DNA of 64,000 nucleotides from Sulfitobacter sp. S190 (lineage in GTDB: Bacteria; Pseudomonadota; Alphaproteobacteria; Rhodobacterales; Rhodobacteraceae): positions 1,054,001 through 1,118,000 of the forward strand of contig NZ_CP081120.1 in assembly GCF_025141935.1 (NCBI RefSeq), in the 5' to 3' direction. Under the pieces are notes generated by a model, which saw nothing but the letters and a program-made list of their open reading frames with translations, was not told the DNA's origin and searched no databases. Below, piece by piece: positions 8,707 through 16,486 of the stretch. How positions within the stretch are numbered: position 1 is the stretch's first letter; every line of letters starts with the position of its first letter. A program made the translations under genes and the position numbers.

Positions 8707-9176
8707 CCGCAACCGATCCGACCGAAGCGCAAACAGCAAGGCGACCCATGTCATACGCTGGCGCTGCTGACACGGGACCTTGCGAGGGGCGGCAAGCCTC
8801 CCCTTCGAACCCCACCGGCGCAGGCAAAGCCCGCACCAAAGAGCCGCTGACCGAGACCTTCGTCTTTCGGTGCAGCGCCGCAGAGAAGGCCCAATTGCGC
8901 GCCAAGGCCGAGGCCGCGGGGCTGCCCGCCTCGACGCTTCTGCGCGAGGCGCTTGGCCTGACCGAGGCCCGCCGTCGCAAGCCGATCCCTCGCGTCGATC
9001 CGGCGCTGGTGCTCGCGGTCGGGCGCATCGGCGGCAATCTCAACCAGATCGTCCGGTGGCTGAACCACGCCATGAAGGTCGGGCGCACTGACCTCGACAC
9101 GCTGACCGTCGCGCGCCGCCTTGTCGTGATCGAACGCCAGCTTGCCGCGCTCCTCGATGAGGCGCGGTGGTGCTGA
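8703..9176 (+). CDS. mobC: MobC-like plasmid mobilization accessory protein
   Basis: 157 residues. The central region LTETFVFRCSAAEKAQLRAKAEAAGL looks like a ribbon-helix-helix DNA-binding unit. The C-terminal region contains the mobilization-protein signature IGGNLNQIVRWLNHA. MobC proteins bind the transfer origin and help the relaxase open it. The start at 8703 overlaps the preceding stop (ATGA). Its own stop overlaps the relaxase start by 10 bases, which indicates a tightly coupled mob operon. Confidence 0.88.
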   Translation: MTATDPTEAQTARRPMSYAGAADTGPCEGRQASPSNPTGAGKARTKEPLTETFVFRCSAAEKAQLRAKAEAAGLPASTLLREALGLTEARRRKPIPRVDPALVLAVGRIGGNLNQIVRWLNHAMKVGRTDLDTLTVARRLVVIERQLAALLDEARWC

Positions 9177-10723
9177 TCAAGTTCTTTCCCAACGGCAAAG
9201 GCGCGGGCGCGGGGCCGGTCGGGTACTTGGTGGCCGAGCGCGTGCTGGCCTATGACGATAACCGCGACCTGATCCGCGATGCCGACGGCCAGCCCATGCC
9301 CGTCACCCGCGACCCGCTGCCCGAGGTCCTGCGCGGCAATTCCGAACGCACTGAGGCCCTGATCGACGCCAGCCGTCACCAATGGACCTACCGCGCGGGC
9401 GTGATCAGCTTTGCCGACACCGACAACCCGACCGAAGACCAACAGGCCGAGGTCATGGACGGGTTTGAGCGTCTGGCCTTTGCGGGGCTGGACCCTGAGC
9501 AATATGAGGTGCTCTGGGTCCGCCATCGCCACGAAGGCCGGGTCAAGCTGCACTTCTGCACGCCGCGCCTGGAGCTGACGACAGGCAAGAGCCTCAACAT
9601 TGCGCCACCTGGCTACAGGGAGGCCTATGACAGCCTGCGGGACGTGATGAACCAGCGCCACGGCTGGGCCGATCCGATGGATGTGGAGCGCGCGCAGGAC
9701 GTCCGCGACACCATCGAGGCCCCGACCCGCGCTCAGGGCCGAGAAGAGCTGCACGCGTGGATACAGGACCAGATCGATATGGGCCTGATCACCGACCGCG
9801 CGACCATTATCGATGCGCTCACCAACGCAGGCTTCGACCTGCCGCGCACCGGCAAGGCCTACATCACCGCCCGCGATCCTGAGACCGGCGAGCGCTGGCG
9901 GCTGAAAGGAGAGATTTTCCATGAAGACTGGCAAGCCGACCCGGCTGAGCGAGAAGCTGAACGCGGAGCTCGACACGATCCGGGCCGAACACGTCGCCTC
10001 GATCTCGTCCCAGCTCAAGAGCTTCAGGATCGATTTGAAGAACATTGTGGGCGCCGCGCAGCATACCATCGCGAGCGATACGCGCCGGTTTCAAACCGAG
10101 ACAGCGAGCCTGTTCGAGACGCGGTTGAGTTCGATCCGCCTCTGGCTGACGATCTCGCCCTGGCTGATCGCGGCGATGGTGCTCACGGGGACCGCCTCGA
10201 TGATGGCCGCGAGCTTTTTCTGGACGGTGCACCTGACGCGCTCGGAGCTGACCGAGATGGGCCTGACGCGAATCGAGCGGCCCGAGGGGACATGGCTGAT
10301 CCTGGACCCATCGAAGACGAGCCTGCGCACCTGCACGATGGGCGAGAGGCACGTGACCTGCATTCGGATCGAGGAGGATTAGATGACCCAACTGACAGCC
10401 TTGGAACGCGACTTGCTCGCCTGCGTAGAGCGGTTGGTGACGGCCTGCGAGGTCTCAGCAAAGGAATTGAGCGGGTTAGAGGAACGCTCGACGACGAGGA
10501 TGCAGAGTCAGCTGGATGGATTGGCCGCCTGCGTGTCGGTGTTCATTCAATCGCAAACGGCGTCCGTGGCTGCGTTGCACGGCTTGTTGAGCGAGGGCTC
10601 GAACTACGCGAGGCTGCGCACGCAACTCGAGACCAGCTTGAAATTAGTGAAGGCCGCCGAAGAGAGGTTGAGACAGAGCTAGGGGAGCGGGAGGTCGAGA
10701 TGGATCGGGGGCTGACGCATTGA
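9167..10723 (+). CDS. mobA: MobA-type relaxase
   Basis: 518 residues. The N-terminal about 250 residues are a relaxase/mobilization nuclease domain, with a conserved RHRHEGRVKLHF segment followed by CTPRLELTTGKSLNIAPPG. The enzyme would nick the transfer origin and stay attached to the 5' end. The C-terminal half is low-complexity, Asp/Arg-rich and has few recognisable features. It coincides exactly with two genes nested in the +1 frame, so its composition may be shaped by that overlap. Translation starts at GTG (9167 or 9170), inside mobC. Confidence 0.88.
   Translation: MVLIKFFPNGKGAGAGPVGYLVAERVLAYDDNRDLIRDADGQPMPVTRDPLPEVLRGNSERTEALIDASRHQWTYRAGVISFADTDNPTEDQQAEVMDGFERLAFAGLDPEQYEVLWVRHRHEGRVKLHFCTPRLELTTGKSLNIAPPGYREAYDSLRDVMNQRHGWADPMDVERAQDVRDTIEAPTRAQGREELHAWIQDQIDMGLITDRATIIDALTNAGFDLPRTGKAYITARDPETGERWRLKGEIFHEDWQADPAEREAERGARHDPGRTRRLDLVPAQELQDRFEEHCGRRAAYHRERYAPVSNRDSEPVRDAVEFDPPLADDLALADRGDGAHGDRLDDGRELFLDGAPDALGADRDGPDANRAARGDMADPGPIEDEPAHLHDGREARDLHSDRGGLDDPTDSLGTRLARLRRAVGDGLRGLSKGIERVRGTLDDEDAESAGWIGRLRVGVHSIANGVRGCVARLVERGLELREAAHATRDQLEISEGRRREVETELGEREVEMDRGLTH
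9921..10382 (+). CDS. mobB: MobB-like mobilization protein nested inside mobA
   Basis: 153 residues, read in the +1 frame of the relaxase gene. A strong ribosome site (AAAGGAGA) lies about 10 bases before its ATG. The N-terminal part (TRLSEKLNAELDTIRAEHV) is helical and charged. One hydrophobic segment follows at about residues 73-100 (LWLTISPWLIAAMVLTG...), so it is probably a membrane-anchored mobilization factor. ColE1-type plasmids likewise nest mbeB within the relaxase gene mbeA. The order, overlap and properties match, so the assignment is by analogy plus sequence. Confidence 0.75.
   Translation: MKTGKPTRLSEKLNAELDTIRAEHVASISSQLKSFRIDLKNIVGAAQHTIASDTRRFQTETASLFETRLSSIRLWLTISPWLIAAMVLTGTASMMAASFFWTVHLTRSELTEMGLTRIERPEGTWLILDPSKTSLRTCTMGERHVTCIRIEED
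10383..10682 (+). CDS. mobD: MobD-like protein nested inside mobA
   Basis: 99 residues in the same +1 frame, starting right after the mobB stop, with GAGGAGG just upstream. It is helical with many Leu, Glu and Arg, ending LETSLKLVKAAEERLRQS, which suggests a coiled coil. This matches the size and position of MbeD/MobD in ColE1-like mobilization regions, where mbeD is also contained in the relaxase gene. Its role in mobilization is not well defined even there. Confidence 0.65.
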   Translation: MTQLTALERDLLACVERLVTACEVSAKELSGLEERSTTRMQSQLDGLAACVSVFIQSQTASVAALHGLLSEGSNYARLRTQLETSLKLVKAAEERLRQS

Positions 10724-10774
10724 GGGGCCGAAACCGATTGACAAATGGTAACGTATATGTCACCAATGACCGCA

Positions 10775-11104
10775 ATGAATAAGCTTGTTGTCTATGTCAC
10801 CGAGGCCGGGAAAACACCGTTCGACGATTGGTTCAATGGCCTGGATACGGCGGCGGCATTGAAGGTGCGAACGGCGCTTGCACGGATCGAGACCGGAAAC
10901 CTTGGCGACGTGAAGCCGGTTGGGCAAGGCGTGTCAGAACGGCGCATCACCTTCGGCCCCGGCTACCGCGTCTATTTTGGCAAGGACGGCGATAAGCTTG
11001 TGATCCTGCTCTGCGGCGGGACCAAGAAACGCCAGTCGAAAGACATCGTGCAAGCCAAGGCATATTGGGAAGACTACAAGGCCCGCAAAGAGAAAGGCGA
11101 CTGA
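10775..11104 (+). CDS. RelE/HigB-type toxin (addiction module killer protein)
   Basis: 109 residues from the ATG at 10775; in-frame ATGs at 10745, 10757 and 10766 are alternatives. The RelE-superfamily features are TPFDDWFNGLD near the N-terminus and the core RITFGPGYRVYFGKDGDKLVILLCGGTKKRQ. The closest family is the 'addiction module killer protein' group, presumed mRNA interferases. It is followed after one base by its antitoxin, a toxin-first order as in higBA. TTGACA at 10738-10743 and an imperfect palindrome at 10748-10765 (GGTAACGTATATGTCACC) upstream look like a promoter and operator, and favour the 10775 start. Confidence 0.85.
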   Translation: MNKLVVYVTEAGKTPFDDWFNGLDTAAALKVRTALARIETGNLGDVKPVGQGVSERRITFGPGYRVYFGKDGDKLVILLCGGTKKRQSKDIVQAKAYWEDYKARKEKGD

Positions 11105-11105
11105 C

Positions 11106-11435
11106 ATGCCCCTGACGAAAGACTTCAAAGACACGATCAAAGCCCGCGCTGAGCGCGATCCTGAGTTTCGTGCAGGGCTGTTCCGCGAAGCCATCGAAGC
11201 GATGCTCAGCGACGATCTGGAGACAGGCAAGGTGCTGCTGCGCGACTACGTGAATGCCACAGTGGGGTTTGAGGCCTTGGCGCAAGACATGGACAAGGAC
11301 CCTAAGAGCCTGATGCGGATGCTCAGCGCTAAAGGAAACCCGCGTGCGGACAATTTGCTGGCGATGGTGTCGCGGTTGAAACAGCGTGAGGGCATGTATT
11401 TTTCAGTCACCCAGAACAACAGTGTTCATACCTAG
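11106..11435 (+). CDS. Antitoxin, HTH type (partner of RelE/HigB-like toxin)
   Basis: 109 residues. The N-terminal segment (DFKDTIKARAERDPEFRAGLFREAIEAML) and the C-terminal HTH-like segment (FEALAQDMDKDPKSLMRMLSAKGNPRADNLLAMVSRL) match the antidote family that pairs with addiction-module killer proteins. The HTH probably autorepresses the operon through the palindrome ahead of the toxin. The pair would stabilise the island. Confidence 0.85.
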   Translation: MPLTKDFKDTIKARAERDPEFRAGLFREAIEAMLSDDLETGKVLLRDYVNATVGFEALAQDMDKDPKSLMRMLSAKGNPRADNLLAMVSRLKQREGMYFSVTQNNSVHT

Positions 11436-11777
11436 AGTTGCGGTTTGAAAGCTGACATCTGTTAACAGATCGTAAGCCATTCAATTTGTTGATAAGAGGC
11501 GTGAACATCTACTTGAATTTGATGTCCACGCCAATAACCCGGCCTTAGGTGTGTGCAGCATGCTTCAACAAATTCCGCCTCTAGAAGACGTGCAGATCAG
11601 CAGACATGCCGCCCTTCCAAAGAAGTAATGTCCCGAAAGACACAACGCCAATCAACCCGCAAACACAGCACTGGTATCGACTGAACGTAGTCAGTACGGC
11701 CAAGCGTTCAGCAGCAAATCTCGCGAAATTACTGCAAAGCGATGACGCCGGAAGGCAGAGTCGACCTCGTTGTTAGA
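11436..11777. other. Non-coding stretch with a 14-bp palindrome
   Basis: No gene is supported in these 342 bases. The only structure seen is a perfect 14-bp palindrome ATCTGTTAACAGAT at 11457-11470, just after the antitoxin stop. Composition is AT-richer than the mob region, consistent with a junction between cargo blocks. Confidence 0.5.
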
Positions 11778-12293
11778 CTAAGCATATGAACGCTTCAATT
11801 CTTTCTTCTCAATAAGGCGGAGGAGGTTGATGCTGTCCCACGTAGTGAACCAAGGGTTCTGTTCAAAATTCGTGATTGCAGCAACGATATGCTCATTTGT
11901 CGGTATCTGGATCGAACCACCGCCACCTCCCGACCGCTGCTGCTTATTGTAGCCCGTCAAAATTCTCCTGACCATTTTTCTTCGATAGTCAGCTCCGATG
12001 AACGGGCATCCCATCAGATCAAGAAAAAGATGGAGGCGTTCGGAGCAGGTCGCCAAATTAGGCTCTTTCAGGATGAAGGTTTCTGCACCCTGCAGTAGTT
12101 CCAATTGTTTCGTTTTGCACTTTGGATCATCTTCAAGCACAAACAATTTTGGGCGATTGTATATTTGACAAACCCGTGACGTAAGCGCAGGCTCGGATTC
12201 TACTTTGAGGGGATTCGGGATATGGCGAAGCAAGCGCAGATCAAATGCATCAACAAGCAGGACCGAGATAATGCGTGGGAGCGCATCACTCAT
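11778..12293 (-). CDS. Hypothetical protein (doubtful start, perhaps truncated)
   Basis: An open frame of up to 171 codons on the minus strand. The segment LFVLEDDPKCKTKQLELLQGAETF and the tail with a Gly run and NEHIVAAITNFEQNPWFTTWD look protein-like. The first about 24 codons overlap the start of the well-supported DUF3892 gene on the other strand, so the true start is probably an internal GTG or TTG. It could also be the remnant of a longer gene. No family recognised. Confidence 0.35.
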   Translation of the reverse strand: MSDALPRIISVLLVDAFDLRLLRHIPNPLKVESEPALTSRVCQIYNRPKLFVLEDDPKCKTKQLELLQGAETFILKEPNLATCSERLHLFLDLMGCPFIGADYRRKMVRRILTGYNKQQRSGGGGGSIQIPTNEHIVAAITNFEQNPWFTTWDSINLLRLIEKKELKRSYA

Positions 12294-12506
12294 GTTGGGG
12301 GCGTCAACTCTGACGGCGGGCGATGGAAGCTAACGCAACAGTCTGCGATTGAATATCTTGAAGGCGACTGGGATTTCTGGGTGTCGGTCGATGGCGATAC
12401 GGTCTGGTGTGAAGTTGCCGTAAGTCGCTTCGGCAACAAGTACATCAAGACGAAGGCGGACGGTGATCTTCCGAATAACCTTCTGAGCCTCCCTGAATGC
12501 CCTTAA
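12222..12506 (+). CDS. DUF3892-family protein
   Basis: 94 residues, matching the small DUF3892 family in the segment IKCINKQDRDNAWERITHVGGVNSDGGRWKLTQQSAIEYLEG. Homologues are scattered across bacteria, often in accessory regions, with no known function. The 3' end overlaps a minus-strand gene by about 60 bases. Confidence 0.75.
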   Translation: MAKQAQIKCINKQDRDNAWERITHVGGVNSDGGRWKLTQQSAIEYLEGDWDFWVSVDGDTVWCEVAVSRFGNKYIKTKADGDLPNNLLSLPECP

Positions 12507-12654
12507 TGTGTTTCATGGGTGATGCGAACCCGTCCGGGTCCGTCGCCCATGACAGTGCCTGCTGGGCGGCGTAGAGGCGGTCATAGTCATTGCTCTGCGG
12601 GTTTTCTCGCAGTGCGGTGGATATCCGATCAAGCTCGCGCTGAATAAACGACAT
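12445..12654 (-). CDS. Small conserved hypothetical protein (about 69 aa)
   Basis: Starts MSFIQRELDRISTALRE at 12654, preferred over an upstream ATG at 12675. It contains YDRLYAAQQALSWATDPDGFASP, a pattern I have the impression of having seen in small uncharacterised proteobacterial proteins. It is convergent with and overlaps the DUF3892 gene. Its function is unknown. Confidence 0.6.
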   Translation of the reverse strand: MSFIQRELDRISTALRENPQSNDYDRLYAAQQALSWATDPDGFASPMKHIKGIQGGSEGYSEDHRPPSS

Positions 12655-12695
12655 AGGTATAATGATACCCCACACATATGGGGTAAATCAACACC

Positions 12696-12836
12696 TCAAT
12701 CGTCCTCCTTGTCATCCGGCTTCTGTTTCACCAGCTTGCCCAGCTTTTCGTTGAACTTCGCTTCGTCGTCGTCCGTCCCGATCTCGCGGGCGGCTTCTTT
12801 GAAGCGGTCTAATTGAGACTTGTCAGGTTCAGCCAT
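12696..12836 (-). CDS. Short hypothetical protein (46 aa)
   Basis: Begins MAEPDKSQLDRFKEAAREIG and continues as a highly charged helical peptide ending KLVKQKPDDKEDD. The frame runs 47 codons including a TGA stop. Its start overlaps the end of the next upstream minus-strand gene by 8 bases, so it may be the last member of that operon. Similar small acidic/basic proteins are common in Proteobacteria without a known role. Confidence 0.55.
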   Translation of the reverse strand: MAEPDKSQLDRFKEAAREIGTDDDEAKFNEKLGKLVKQKPDDKEDD

Positions 12837-13110
12837 GATCAACAAACAACAAATAGACCCTACGTGAAGATTCATTCACCCGAAAAAATATGCGGAATGC
12901 GGGCAGCCCATCAAGAGTCCGCTCTTGCAAGTGGGCAACGCGAATATCTTCTTGATAGACAACATCAAAAGCCAAAGGATTTAAAGAAAGGGCATAGTGT
13001 ATTGCCCCTAAAGCCTCATCGGCCTGCTGGACGCTGACGCTTAAGCGGTTCTCAAGAGCATCCGTATAGTGCCACTCTTCCGAGACTTCATAACCGTTAC
13101 CATTTACCAT
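12829..13110 (-). CDS. Candidate toxin partner of the Panacea-domain protein
   Basis: 93 residues. The last half (FDVVYQEDIRVAHLQERTLDGLPAFRIFFRVNESSRRVYLLFVDHG) has the alternating strand pattern of a RelE/ParE-like fold, though similarity is too weak for a family call. Its start overlaps the Panacea gene's stop by 7 bases, so the two are translationally coupled. Panacea-domain antitoxins are known to pair with many unrelated toxins, so a toxin role is inferred from context. Confidence 0.6.
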   Translation of the reverse strand: MVNGNGYEVSEEWHYTDALENRLSVSVQQADEALGAIHYALSLNPLAFDVVYQEDIRVAHLQERTLDGLPAFRIFFRVNESSRRVYLLFVDHG

Positions 13111-13649
13111 CCTAACTCAACCGCCAATTCCGCTGCATCTGACTTGTCTTTTTCCGTGGCCTCGCCGCTTAGGAATGCAAATTCATAAGGAATCAAACTC
13201 TGGTGAGATACAGCATGCCAACGAATATCGTGACTGTCTTCACTGACCTTGGCGCTTGTATCCCCCATAAGACGCTCGATTTGAGCGTCTACGATCTTTA
13301 TTTCGTTTTCAGAAAACAGGTCCATGTTAGGTTCACGCCTCGCAATACGCTTATGTGCGGCGACTGACTTGTCTATTTCCAAAGCCTCTTTCTCAACCAG
13401 ATTCCTTTCGGCTACCGGAATATGCTTCGGGACAGGTCCGTTTTGGATGCGGTGGTACTGCGCACCCGTGATCGGCCTTCCGTTCTCACGAAACATTTCC
13501 ATGTCGGCGTGATACAGGGTTTTGTTGATTTTGGTCGTGCCAAAATCATCCAAATCAGCGGTTTTGGTTGCGACGTACAAGAGTAGCTCTTGCAGTCTTT
13601 CTTGGATGGCTGGAGTGTTGCCCCCCCAAGTAAGATTTATGTTTGACAT
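13104..13649 (-). CDS. Panacea (SocA-like, DUF4065) antitoxin
   Basis: 181 residues from the ATG at 13649, which has GGGAG about 10 bases upstream; longer in-frame starts lack this. The Panacea signature is KINKTLYHADMEMFRENGRPITGAQYHRIQNGPVPKH at about residues 40-75. In Caulobacter the related SocA is a proteolytic adaptor for its toxin, and Panacea proteins neutralise toxins by direct binding. The coupled downstream gene is the probable toxin. Confidence 0.85.
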   Translation of the reverse strand: MSNINLTWGGNTPAIQERLQELLLYVATKTADLDDFGTTKINKTLYHADMEMFRENGRPITGAQYHRIQNGPVPKHIPVAERNLVEKEALEIDKSVAAHKRIARREPNMDLFSENEIKIVDAQIERLMGDTSAKVSEDSHDIRWHAVSHQSLIPYEFAFLSGEATEKDKSDAAELAVELGW

Positions 13650-13741
13650 TGGTTCAGTCTCCCGGAACGGATTTACAACATATAGTACACTTAACGCGCC
13701 CAACACACAAGTGAAGCGCATTGTCCAGTGCATTTATTGCT

Positions 13742-14701
13742 TCAGCACTGATATGTAAGACGTTTTCCTACAACACTGCGCAGCGCGATATTACTGCGCT
13801 CCGTGTCCTCAATCCCGTTCGCAACTCGATTGTTGTAACGGAAATCAAACTCTGCCGCGTAGCGATGCAGGTGCTGTTTGCCGCAGTGCTGATAGACACC
13901 CTTCATGCCGCGCTTGAAAATGCTGTAGAAGCCTTCAACGGTGTTTGTGTGCATTTCGCGATCCTCGAGATTCACGTACTCGCCAGCACTGTGGTTGGTC
14001 CAACCGTGCGCCTCGAACGCCTTGCCAGCACCAATGCCCTGATACTGGCGGGCCTCGTCGGTCATCACGTACGCTTCACGGGCGATATTTTCTTGCAGGA
14101 TCGGGATCAGCGTGGACTTCTTGAGGTCGTCCACAACGATGCTCTTGGCGCGTTTGGTGGTGCGGTCCACGAGGGTCAGCATCTTCATCTTGTGAGAAGC
14201 GCCACGGGCGTTTTTAGCCTTCGTCACGCCGGGTTCTTTGCCGATGAACGTCTCGTCAACCTCAACGATACCGCCGTTGCCACCAAAGCCAGCCAGCGCA
14301 CCATCGCGCATACACTCGCGGATACGGTGTGTCAGGAACCACGCAGACTTGTATGTGATGCCCAGAACGCGGTGCAGTTGGTGGCTGCTGATACCTTTCT
14401 TGCTGGATACCATCAGGTGAATAGCTTGCAGCCACAGGTGAAGCGGCAGGTGGCTTTCCTCAAAGATCGTGCCTTTGCGGACGGTAAACTGCTTGCGGCA
14501 CTCGCGGCACTTCCACAGGCCATGACGCTCTTTGCCCTCTGGGTTCTTCTTACTGGCCTTGGTGCGGACACCAACCAGCTTGTATGCGCTATCAACAACG
14601 CCGCAGTGGGGGCAGACCGGACCGTCAGCCCAAAGCATTGCTTCGACGTGCTCAAAAGCTGCTGCTTCATCGTGCATGTAGGGGGCGGAAAGAACGGACA
14701 T
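13742..14701 (-). mobile_element. IS1595-family transposase
   Basis: 319 residues, apparently full length. The N-terminal zinc ribbon (CPHCG at about 32-36 and CRECRKQF at about 65) is followed by the DDE-type core: VEVDETFIG, TLVDRTTKRAK, and HTNTVEGFYSIFKRGMKGVYQH, the last typical of IS1595. It sits between the Panacea pair and the RT module. I could not fix its terminal inverted repeats or an 8-bp target duplication, so the element's outer ends are unassigned and only the gene is given. Confidence 0.9.
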
Positions 14702-14725
14702 TGCGAAAACCTCTATCGTGTTGAA

Positions 14726-16486
14726 TTAGATATAGGTTATCTGCTTGGGTTTGTCAAATATACAATCGCCCAATTTTGCGACAACTTCAAAATAACCTAC
14801 CTTTGAGGAAGCCCCTTTGAACTCCTCTAGAAGCTCAACATAGTAAGCACCGCCGAAGTCAAATGGTTTTGTCGCGCAAATTACGTTGAGTATCTCGATT
14901 GAGGTCGAATACTGCCGTTCGTCCAGATCGGTAAGCGAGCTGCTGCCAATAAGACGCGAAACCCAAAGCTGTACCCGTTCTTTGGTGGCCAAAAATTCTT
15001 CCGGGGCATGGTCCTTTAAGAATTCAGCAGTTTGAACAAGGACATATGAGATATCTAAGGAAGTGTTTACACTCGGCGCAAGAGAGAAAAGGTGAAACGC
15101 AACCTCAAGATAGAAATCATAAAGATCGGTGGCTTGCGACAGGCATTCCTCTCGGTTTATCACACTTCCATCCAGCAAAGAGATTTCTTCGGGCAAAGCA
15201 AGCAACTGTTCGCTATCTTTTGTAAGCTGATGAGTCCTCCACTTTATGGCTGCCAGAATATAAGCGGACACGCCTTCATAGCCCAATTCGGCATCTACAC
15301 AAATTGCGCGCACGCGCTGAACAAGTGCGCGCATTAGCTTATGCCTTGATCGGATTCTCTTAGCTGTCATCAAAACAGCACTTGTTTGTTGTCTGCCCGG
15401 AACACCTGCAATCTTGTTCGGACGCGTTAGGTTGTCGATAAGATCAGCAACTAGAGTATTGGCTTGCTGTATTGCGGAAGATTTTTTACTTGCGAAGGGA
15501 CGAGACGTGATCTCCGATTTTCCAGGATTTAGATGAAGTTTGTATTTGTCCAGGCAGTCAGAAAGTTCGGCGGTAATCTCATCACAGTTCTTGCGGCTTC
15601 CACAGAAAAAATAGTAATTATCGACGTATCGAAAGGCTGAATAGTCTACGCCATTTTCGAGCCCTTTCTTCGTAAGCCGCTGCTCGAGCTCATCATCCAC
15701 CGCTGACAATATGGTTTCAGCAAATATTCGGCTGACCTCTGGTCCTACTATAATTCCGTTGGTTTCATTTCTATTCATTGACTGTATTAAGCGATCAAAA
15801 GAAGCTCCATACATCTCTGCACTAGTATTACTTTTTGCCTCTTTGAGTGATCTTGTGGCCCAAGAAATCGAATGTGTATAAATGCTATGGAAACACTTCG
15901 AAATATCTTGTGACGACATAAATTGGAACTTTCGTTCTAACGAATCGAATAGCCTTGATCCCAAAAAGTTATGAAGTCTCCCGAAACCGGCGTATGCAAA
16001 GAAACTGGCTGGATGCTTTGTAAACTTATCTTTCTCTACGGTTGAAATCGTAGAGAACTTTAGCTCGTTACTCGCTTCTAATGGACCTGCGATGTAGTAT
16101 TTGCTCGCAGTGCAGACAGGCCTTCGGATAGAGAATGAGCTGGTGTTACAGTAGTAGGTGAGCAGCGCGTCATATCTAGAGTAAAAGTTGCAAACGTCGA
16201 GTTGCGCTCGAGGATGTGGCAAGCCGAGTTTGCGTAATGTGTCAGCATCTTTCACGATCTTGTAAGAGAGCGGCTCCGTAGCTTGTTTGCCAGATTTTGG
16301 AGGCAGAACAAAGGTTTCAATTATTGTTTTCGAGAAAGTATCAAACTTCTCCCAATCACGGATATTTAGGTAGAAGCCATCGTTTCCTATAGGAATAGGT
16401 AACTCCGCTGGAGTTGTGTCGCTGAGCAGAGCTCGGTTGAAGTCGCTTGGATCAAGTAAGATCTTCTGAACATTTTTCCTAGGCAT
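14726..16486 (-). CDS. drt3b: Defence-associated reverse transcriptase Drt3b-like
   Basis: 586 residues. It carries RT-like motifs: FQFMSSQDISKCFHSIYTHS (motif A, Asp194), then NGIIVGPEVSRIFAE (motif B), then FRYVDNYYFF, where the usual YxDD is YVDN (Asp289, Asn290). The N-terminal part (YKIVKDADTLRKLGLPHPRAQL, then YYCNTSSFSIRRP) resembles the UG8-type RT of DRT3 systems. It overlaps the end of drt3a by 8 bases, so the two are one transcription unit. DRT3 provides anti-phage defence by pairing two RTs. The Asn at the second catalytic position may be a family trait or a loss. Confidence 0.82.
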   Translation of the reverse strand: MPRKNVQKILLDPSDFNRALLSDTTPAELPIPIGNDGFYLNIRDWEKFDTFSKTIIETFVLPPKSGKQATEPLSYKIVKDADTLRKLGLPHPRAQLDVCNFYSRYDALLTYYCNTSSFSIRRPVCTASKYYIAGPLEASNELKFSTISTVEKDKFTKHPASFFAYAGFGRLHNFLGSRLFDSLERKFQFMSSQDISKCFHSIYTHSISWATRSLKEAKSNTSAEMYGASFDRLIQSMNRNETNGIIVGPEVSRIFAETILSAVDDELEQRLTKKGLENGVDYSAFRYVDNYYFFCGSRKNCDEITAELSDCLDKYKLHLNPGKSEITSRPFASKKSSAIQQANTLVADLIDNLTRPNKIAGVPGRQQTSAVLMTAKRIRSRHKLMRALVQRVRAICVDAELGYEGVSAYILAAIKWRTHQLTKDSEQLLALPEEISLLDGSVINREECLSQATDLYDFYLEVAFHLFSLAPSVNTSLDISYVLVQTAEFLKDHAPEEFLATKERVQLWVSRLIGSSSLTDLDERQYSTSIEILNVICATKPFDFGGAYYVELLEEFKGASSKVGYFEVVAKLGDCIFDKPKQITYI

